Below the pieces are notes generated by a model. It was not told where the DNA came from. It was given only the letters and a program-made list of their open reading frames with translations, and did no database searches. Shown piece after piece: positions 34,101 to 43,100 of a DNA stretch of 45,134 nucleotides. Every line of letters begins with the position of its first letter. Positions within the stretch are counted from its first letter, which is position 1. Origin of the DNA: Owenia fusiformis (taxonomy: Eukaryota; Annelida; Polychaeta; Sabellida; Oweniidae); assembly GCA_903813345.2 (NCBI GenBank), contig CAIIXF020000007.1, positions 26,091,564-26,136,697 on the forward strand, given 5' to 3'. A program made the translations under genes and the position numbers.

Positions 34101-37100
34101 TGGTTTAATCTATTTCTTTTATTGTATGATAAAATCATGACTCTATGTGTGCTTTTTGTGTTATTCATTTGCATATTTTCACCAAATCTGATTCACTTTT
34201 TCGGTGTCAGGTTCGAAACTTTTCCATTCAGCTCATGAAGGAAGTTCGTGAGTTGTACGCAGGATTCCCCGAAGATTTTGAATTTCCGGAAGGTTCTGCA
34301 TATGAAGGTGCTAAGGTACCTCAGCTTCCTGACGATTATGAAGAAAAGTTTATGGAGCAGTCGGATGAGATCTGGGTTTATGAAGACCTTGATCAAGATG
34401 GACGTCTAACCTTTGATGAATTTTCGGGACTTAAACATTATTGCCTTAATTGGTACGCCATGTCAGAGGCAGATGATACATCAAAATGTGAAAGCTTTGG
34501 CGTCGTCAAAGAGGAATTTCGTGAGCAAGATGTGCAACTACCTAGATACACTAAAGGAAATATTAACTCACCACATATAAAGGAGGAACTTTAATTATAT
34601 TTTATGGGACATTAAAACAATACTTCTTATTCAGTCTTGGTGCAAAGTCCACTAAACCCTTTATACAAAAGTGAAAATGATATTTTCATAAAAGCCAATC
34701 TATTTTCCAACTTTGAAAAGATTTTTTAAGTTCCAATATTTACAGAAAAGGGGATTTGAGAAAAAGTCTATTAATGATCCACACAACAGAGGTTATTCAT
34801 GTCGTTTTGAATGAGAAGCCCTTTAATTTACACAGTATTATAATTTGTACAATATGGCATTATTCCATCGCCGATTCTGTTGTATATTATCAAGTGGTGA
34901 TAAGAAATAAGAATAAACTTTTTCTCAATAGGTGACCTTTGCTCTGAGAACAATTAATCAGTAATGCAGATATTTCATTTATAGAAATATGATGTAGCAA
35001 TGATGTGGCAGTTAAATACAAGTGATGATGTGGCACTCTCTGAACCAATGAGAAGGAAGGAAACATAATATATGCGCATACATTAAATGTACTGCTTGCT
35101 TTGCATAACTTATCATAACATATCATGTTATTAATTTAAAATATGTTTTCTATCAAAATTATAGGCATGAAGAGGTCTACTGTTCAAGTTGTAAAGAAAT
35201 GTCTGGTAATCAGGCCAGTGGCTTAGCCAGCTTTCAGTCAGGGGGGGAGGGGGGTGCGATTGCCAAAAGTTTTCGGCTTTCAGTCAGGGGGTTACGATTG
35301 TGGCATAAGCAAGCCAAAAAATGTTTTTAAACATTTGTTTTAAATTTTACAAAATTTGATGCAACTTCCTTCAAATTTGAGCTAGAAACTTCAAATGAAA
35401 AGCATTTTTTCAATTTCATGCTTCCATTTTTATTGCACCCCCCCCCCTCACCTGGCTACACCTATGTCAGGCAGTCAGCCCTTGATATTCCTTTTTAATA
35501 ATTTCAAACATTTGTCTTTCAGATATATCAGTTCTTTTACAATCAAATCGATGAAACTGTTGATCATGCTCTAGTCATGGATGACCATGATATGAATGAA
35601 GTCATAACTTTTAATGAATTCAGTGGCCCTAAACATCTAACCCTAGATGAATATAACCCTATAGAGTATGAACCGCCATACCCGTTTCTTAAATTGGGTT
35701 ATGGAGTAAATGGAAATTGGGACCCAAGTTCTGCTGCCCAGGACAATGAAGAATATGAAGATCTTGATTAATTTTAATTAGCAGTTAACAAAAAATTTAC
35801 AAATCAAGTAGCGTATATTAGAATTGGATACTGAACAAATATTTCACTCTCTTGAGGTGAATACCTGTACATCTTTCACAAGTGATATTCCACGAAGCCC
35901 GAAGGGCAAGTGGAATATCACCTTGTGAAAGTGCTACAGGTATTCACCGAAAATAGAGTGAAATATTTGTTTTATTATATCATTGTCTAGCTAAACATCC
36001 CTAATATTATTAAGTCATTAAGTCTGCCATTTTGACTTACACTGAACTAAATTATTTACACTGAACGAAAACAAATTCTTTGAAAATTCCCGGGAGCGTG
36101 GGATATCGCTAGATATCTCACGGTTGTCTTATCTGATTAGCATTGCCATTGAATATTGCCAGATATCCCACGACATGTGACCCGGTTTTGACCAATCATA
36201 CTGTCGCTAGCTAGATAGTGATATAATAATGACAAATACATGCGCATTTGTTTCTATCATGAATGATAACTTAATGTTATAATTTTTGAGATGCATACAG
36301 TGTATACTTTGTGAGATTGCTGTATTTTTTACATATGTTTCAAATTAAATAAACTTTTTTACTTTTAGATGACCTTTGCACTTCAAGTGATTTATTGAAT
36401 GATATCAATAAGTCAATAAAAGATATATATAATACCATATCAGAATGTAACCTCCAATTCTATTTTAATCTAGATACGTCAATTCTTCATCAAACGAATT
36501 GCCGAAGATGTGAGGACTTCATTTGATCTGGATGACCACGATAAGAATGATTTCATAGATTTCGATGAATTCAGTGGCCCAAAACATCCCTTCCTTGATG
36601 AATATGATCCTCTTGTTTATGAGCCGGACTATCCCTTCCAAAGGATGGGCATGGAAGAGGAAGACCCAGACATGGCCGAGTTCTTGGAGGGAGTACAAGC
36701 AGGCGTAGAAGGGCAACTTGAGGATGGATATTACAATGACGATGTTTTAGACATAGAAAAAGATGAACTGTAGACATAGAAAAAGATAAACTGTAAATTC
36801 TTGTGTGAATTGAATTGTTTTTATCTCTTCACTATTGTCATTTTGTGAGCATTCATTCTGTGAACATATTTTTATAGTGCAAGGAATATGTAATTTGTAT
36901 GTCATCAGTATTGTAAATGGACTTGTGTTGTATACTTATCATTCATTTTGAACATTTGAGAAATACATGTTCAGCCAAGATACCACCCACCAAACACAGG
37001 CCTCCAGAACTCGTACCTCCTTCTTTGGAAGAAGGATGGAACATAGTGGATGAATTGTCTGGAGCCCTGCGTTCGGAGGATGCCAAGATGCAGGACTGAT

Positions 37101-40100
37101 AATATGCAAAATATGAGAACACAAGCCGCAAAAATACCTGTCCATCAATCATATATATAGTATAATGAATATAAGTGTACAATCATAATTTTATCTTAGA
37201 TAATAAAAATTCAATTTTTTTTACTCTAAGGTTGACCTTTGACAAAACAGCAATTTATTTCATATTTGACGTTTCTTGCATTTGGCAAGTTCTCATTGGA
37301 CAAGAAAGTGGCCCATTTTTACAAGAATGGCATTTTTATTGCCACTCCACTTGTGTAAATAGTTTTCTGTTTTTGACTTAACATTAAACTAAAACATACT
37401 TGATAGGCTCACAATTTTACAATTTTTGAAGATTTTCCTCCAGAAGTTAAATAAACTGCTTTCGATTTTTGTAGGTGAAATATAGAGCAGACAGAACTGA
37501 ATGTTTATTTATATGTTTATTTGTACCATTGCCCACTTAAATGATTTTCCAAAAATCACACCTTGCATCCCTGCTTCCTCTTTCCCCCTACTCTGCACCC
37601 AGGGTACTTCCCCTTTTCACATGCATTATATGTATTCATATTTCACTATATAATCCAGCAAATCAGTTTCATTGCATTTTCTCAACACAGCTTGGCAGAT
37701 TTGTTGATGACATGATGACGAAGATGATAATACAGAAATCTGACATGGAATCCATAGCAGAACAACAGATGCCTGATAGGAATGAGGCTCGGGAGCTCAT
37801 GGTTGAGAGTATGCTCAAGAGGCATGATCTAGACAAAGATGGAATTGTCACATTTGATGAGTTTAACACTGCACGTGAACGAATGAAAAGGCGGAAGGAT
37901 GAACTGTGATGATCACAAATACCTCATTTGAAATCTCATAACTGATTATTTCATCGTTTACCTTTTGCAATGTTGCCATATTTATTTCTGTATGTATGTG
38001 GTTTGACAATAAAACTTTTGATATTTTAGATGACCTTTGGCTTTTGGTCAATTAATCATAGATCTGTTCTTGATAGCCTTCCTTGAGAGTTGACCAGATG
38101 GAACTTACAATACTGTACCAACATGGAGCATTATAGTTTGTACATATAAATAACACATGTTAAATTGTTTACTGTACATGTACATGTATATCAATTTTAT
38201 CAATTTCAGCAAACTGATAAAATTCTGTGACACACTTTTGGAATGGTTTAAACTTAAGTCAATGCTTATTATAAAGCTGAACTTTTGCAACAGTCTCTTG
38301 TTGTTTAATATGATGGTTGTTTATTTTTTTTCTCAAATGCAGATTTTTGTTGTTGTAATATACCCCCCCCCCTTTATATAACCCCACAATGATTTTCTTC
38401 CTAACAGAATTCCCTACTTTTTGGACACTGTCCAGTTGATAAAACCCTCAATTACAACATGGTGACTTCATCTTTCATTACACAGTTCAAGAAATATTTC
38501 CACTGGATGGCGAAAGTCTACAAACTTCCAGAAATGATTGACATCATAGCTGATGGAAAGGACGATGCTATGATTGATGACTTCTGGCCTCAAGCTGATG
38601 TTGATAAAGATGGTTATATAGATAAGGATGAGTATATGGACTTCACTGGTGGCAGATATGAAGATGAGGATGGTGAAGATTATGAGGAAGAAGAGGAAGA
38701 TGATGAAAATACCTCAAAGAAACATGATGAATTTTGAAACGAGATGAATATTTGGACTTTCAAAAACTTTAAGACTGTCTCTTTGACAAAGTTGAAATTG
38801 ATTGACACCAACCCCTTACTTTTATTTTTGAAATTTAGGGAATATGTCATAGAGAAGTGTTTCTCTGGGCACATAACTTTAACTTAATGAAGTTCCTTTT
38901 ATTTAATGCAGGGGTGTCATATTCCCCAGTATCATACCACAGTAATATTCTGATATTCATGTAGTATCTATTATAACACAGATGTACTAGTACTGTTATA
39001 CTGGATTGTTCATATCTATCATTGTTATCATTAATTTATAATAAACATTTGTATTAATCAAGCTAAATGGATACAGCTACAGTAAAACCTGCAAATATGA
39101 ACATCTCTCCAACTTGAACAACTCAAATTTGAACATTTTTTACCTCATTTTGGGGATATTTCAATGTCTCGTATCAACACACCATCTGAACATTTCTCAA
39201 GACTGGAGACTTTAGTTCGATCTTTTCTCAGGGGTCCCCATGCAGGGTTGTTGATTTCAAACAGGTTTTATAACTACTAAGTACTTGGGAAAATTTAAAG
39301 TAGAGCAAGGAGGATTGACTCCCAGAATGCAATCTCAATATTTTCCAACAATGAAAATGTCAGAATCAATTTATAATCAGTAACCCAAAAGATTCTAGCT
39401 AATATCTTGATCACTTCTTGCATGTTTTGAATGACATCAAGATCGGATTCATTGTTGGAAAATATCGAGAATGCAGTATGGGAGCCAATCCTCCTCGAGG
39501 CAGCGTGGACATTTTAGCTTTATCCTTTCAGGTGACCTTTGATTCCTGTCACATAAATCATGTTTTGTGTGAATTCAACAACTGGCCAGTGAAATTTAAA
39601 AACTGAATTATCAAATATGATCTTTGAAATGTTATAAGTTGACGGTAATTTTTATTTCTCTTTTGTAGACTCTGAATCGGAAAGGTGTACTTGCTACAAG
39701 TTCTCATGTCTCAGAATAAAGTAATTCAACATAAAATTTGAGACTGGGAGCTTTAACCTATCCCCATAGAGACCAGTACCCACCTTCAAAAATCTATATA
39801 AATCATACATTTTTTGTGCTGTCTTGGGATGGCCTGTGGTGCTTTGTTCTGACATTCTGTCTAAACTTGGGCTGAATTTCTCTACATTGAATGGCTTGTC
39901 TTCATTTATTAATTGCCATTTCTTTACATGTGTAGTTGAAGGAATACTTCAGACGAATGGCAAGAGTCTACAAGATAGCTGAGGTGATCGAGATGGTGAA
40001 AAGCGAAACAAGGATGAATGAAGTGGTGGATCAGATTTACAAAAAATATGACGTAAACAAGGATGGCATTGTCGTCAAAGAAGAATATTATGCAGTTGAA

Positions 40101-43100
40101 GGGCCTGATGAGGGGAAGAAAGGCATGAGATGGGAGCAAGCAAAAGATAAACTTGAAACTGTTGATGACAATATTGTGATAGATAAAGATGATCATGAAG
40201 ATATCATACCCGTACATGATGAATTCTAGATTGATTTTTATGAAAAATATACAGTGGTCATGCTTTGAATGGACAAATATCTCAGAAAATATTGAAAGGA
40301 ATAAAGAGACAGTTAACCCTCCTCCCGTACATCAATGTCTCAATGTCAGATATATCACACAAATTTAAGAGAAAATGGCATTAAAAAGCCACTCATGATC
40401 AGATGATATTTAGATCAAGCCATTCATTGATATTTGTTTAAGAGAAAAAGTGAAAAGAAGAAACCCTGTGAGAGCCATAAAATGTTAAAACCATGACAAT
40501 GTTATAATAACAAAAGACCAATGTGCCAAAAAGTCACTCTATCATACAGTGAGAAACCATGGACAATATGCTCTGTTATATAAAATAAAATAATGTAATC
40601 AATAAATAACTAATACAAAACAAGATTACAGTTTTGTACTACGTTGAATTCATACAGTAGTCAGCTGGGAATCAAACATGTGCTTGAACCCTTTATGACT
40701 GCATATGTGGCTGCTCTAGGAGCCAATGATGGCGTCAGAGATTTGTCAATCCATTTTATATTGTGACCTTCACCTTTCACCTTTTAGATATCTGATTAGA
40801 GTTAAGGTAGGCGGAGTAGAGTGAATATTCTGAATTAGTAATTTGGATGATCAGCACACAGGTTTCAGAATCACTCAAACACTGCCTACCTTGATATTAT
40901 ATCAAATGTATTATCTGCAATATTGATTAATGATAAGATTTCTTATTTCAGAATATATAGATAGTGATTACGTAATTCAACAACTTATTATCTCATTTAC
41001 TGAACCTTTTCATTTAATTTGATGCTATAAACTAATAAAAAATATCTTATTTTTTAGATATCCATATGAGCATGTATTCGTGTGTGATCAAATAGATTAC
41101 ACATCTCATAATTCCTGCAAATCGTCTAAAGATTTTCTTGATTTCACCTTGCAACTTGATTTCATTTATTTAACCTCCTTTGTGATAAACTTTATTTCAT
41201 TTTAGGTATACAAAATATTTATTATCATTTGTCACTATGATATGTAAGATAAATTAAAAAGTACATGTACTGAAACTGTAAACAGCTGATTAATATACTG
41301 TATATGTCATGTTATTCTTAGAAACATTTGTTATTATATTGTTATAAGTACGATTTTTTTTATTAACTCACATTCGGGGTTGGCATCTGTAACAGTTGTT
41401 ACACTTTTGTAGGTGGTGGCAATTTGTCATATTCATGTCTTTTTGTTTGATATGTCACCACCTTTATTGTTATTGTTGCCTGAGATATTGTGTCTGCAAC
41501 TCTTTTGTGGCAGTGGTCAATGATTGGTGTTCGGTGGTTGGTGTCTGTGACAAATGGCAGATGGTGACATTTTGCATGTTAATGCCTTGTTTTGTGTTGT
41601 AATTTGTGTCGTAAATGTGCGTGTCTGTTTTCCAGATCAGTCGCTATGTGGAGGAAGACGTTTATCCACAGATGAACCCAGATGAATACAAATTAGAAGA
41701 CGTCCTCGAAATGGTTCAAGAGCGCGTAAAGGATGATGACGAAGACAAAGATGGATATATATCATTTGATGAATTCAGTGGACCAAAACATGATGAATTA
41801 TAATGTGTTTGATATTAGGATATATACAGTTCAGCATTGGTTTACAGCAAAAGACCTGGTATCCAGTTTTTGTGTATTCAATGATGGTGCTAAACTTGCA
41901 AATGATTGTAATTGTGAGACATTGGTCCATACTCTGGCATGTTTAGTAAGGAAGAATAAGGACTTCTACTATAATTTGCTAATATTTGAAATTCTGCCAT
42001 GGGGGTTCACAGTTTAGTTTTGCTGTGGTCACATTTGCTCCAATTTTCAATATCAGCAACCAGCGGATGAGTGTTTTGTTCAAAATTGCATTCAGTTTTG
42101 AACAAAATACTCATTAGACGGGCATCCGTGTTAGGGTGTTGAAGATCGGAGCAAATGTGACTATGGCATTAGCAAGCAATAATCAACCAAACATCTTTTT
42201 TATTACTGAAATGCATCCAATGAATGGAGGAATTAATGTAACTGTGACCATATTGACCTTCTATTTGTCACTAATTGAGGGACAACAAATCTTTAAAGGC
42301 CACTGAAGGCATTGATCCTTGGAGCATGTTTTGCTTCATTCTATATTTGATGTATGTGTTCAGAAGTATTGTTAGGTCCTTTAGCTGTAGGCCAGTGTCA
42401 AAGTATATTAACTACATGTATTTGAACCATAAGTCAGGTACCAAAAGTGAGAACACGTTGTCATGGTTGCCATGTTGCAAATGCAAATAGAGTGAAACAA
42501 ATATCTCTCTGACATTATTTGGATGTCCAGTGTAACATTTTCTTGCATTCCAATACAGTATAGAGTTTTTACTTATTCATGACTGTTAACTCCAATCTTC
42601 TAATTTCACTCTTTTCCACTTTATTTGTATTTGAATGATCACCATGGTAATTGTCTCCATGTAACCATGGTAACTGGATTCTGCTTCATGTAAGATGATG
42701 CAGTTGAGATGATATTTGGAAGAGTAAATGAAACAGAACTCTATGAGTTGAGAATATTCAGTAAAAAATACAATTTTAGTCAATTTAAACAATTGGACAG
42801 TGCTGTGTTGGTCACAAAAAAGAGAAAATATACTGAAACGCCAGTATTTGAATTTAACATCGAAGCATGTACAGATTTTGTAGTTATCCAAAATTGATCC
42901 AATGATCTATATATGTGAAAGGGCTGACGGGATCAAATACATAGAAAATAGAGATTTTGCAAGTTTGGTCTGTATCTATTTCATTTGATGAATTAATTAA
43001 ACTCTCTGTCTAATAATGATAAAAAAGCATTAGTCACCTCTAATAACTCTCATAAATGCTGAATTTTAGTTGATTATCAAGCTCCATACATCTGTTTTCA

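Larger units (their letters stand above)
34595..35522 (+). other. spacer between cassettes A and B
   Basis: It holds the poly(A) module of A (34912-34941) and a hAT-like MITE (35216-35466). Confidence 0.55.
35772..36473 (+). other. spacer between cassettes B and C
   Basis: It holds a fold-back repeat (35836-35969), a second diverged inverted pair around 36093-36170 (GGGATATC words) and the poly(A) module of B. Confidence 0.55.
36774..37690 (+). other. spacer between cassettes C and D
   Basis: It probably holds the 3' UTR of C up to the signal at 37202, with a possible relic exon inside (36962-37099). Confidence 0.5.
38738..39935 (+). other. spacer between cassettes E and F
   Basis: It has AATAAA at 39040-39045 for E, an inverted repeat (39308-39495) and an isolated AGGTGACCTTTG (39531-39541) without a near AATAAA. 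Confidence 0.5.
40230..41635 (+). other. spacer between cassettes F and G
   Basis: AATAAA at 40300-40305 is the likely F signal. The last 250 bases are a dispersed repeat (41388-41590) that reaches to the G acceptor. Confidence 0.5.

Noticed and set aside
40780-41230. Several TTTTAG acceptors between cassettes F and G
   Set aside because: In phase 0 they run into stops within a few codons (13 at most) and have no EF-hand coding.
42709-42897. Plus-strand open frame between cassettes G and H as a further cassette
   Set aside because: No EF-hand loop, no retrieval tail and no good acceptor in phase 0.
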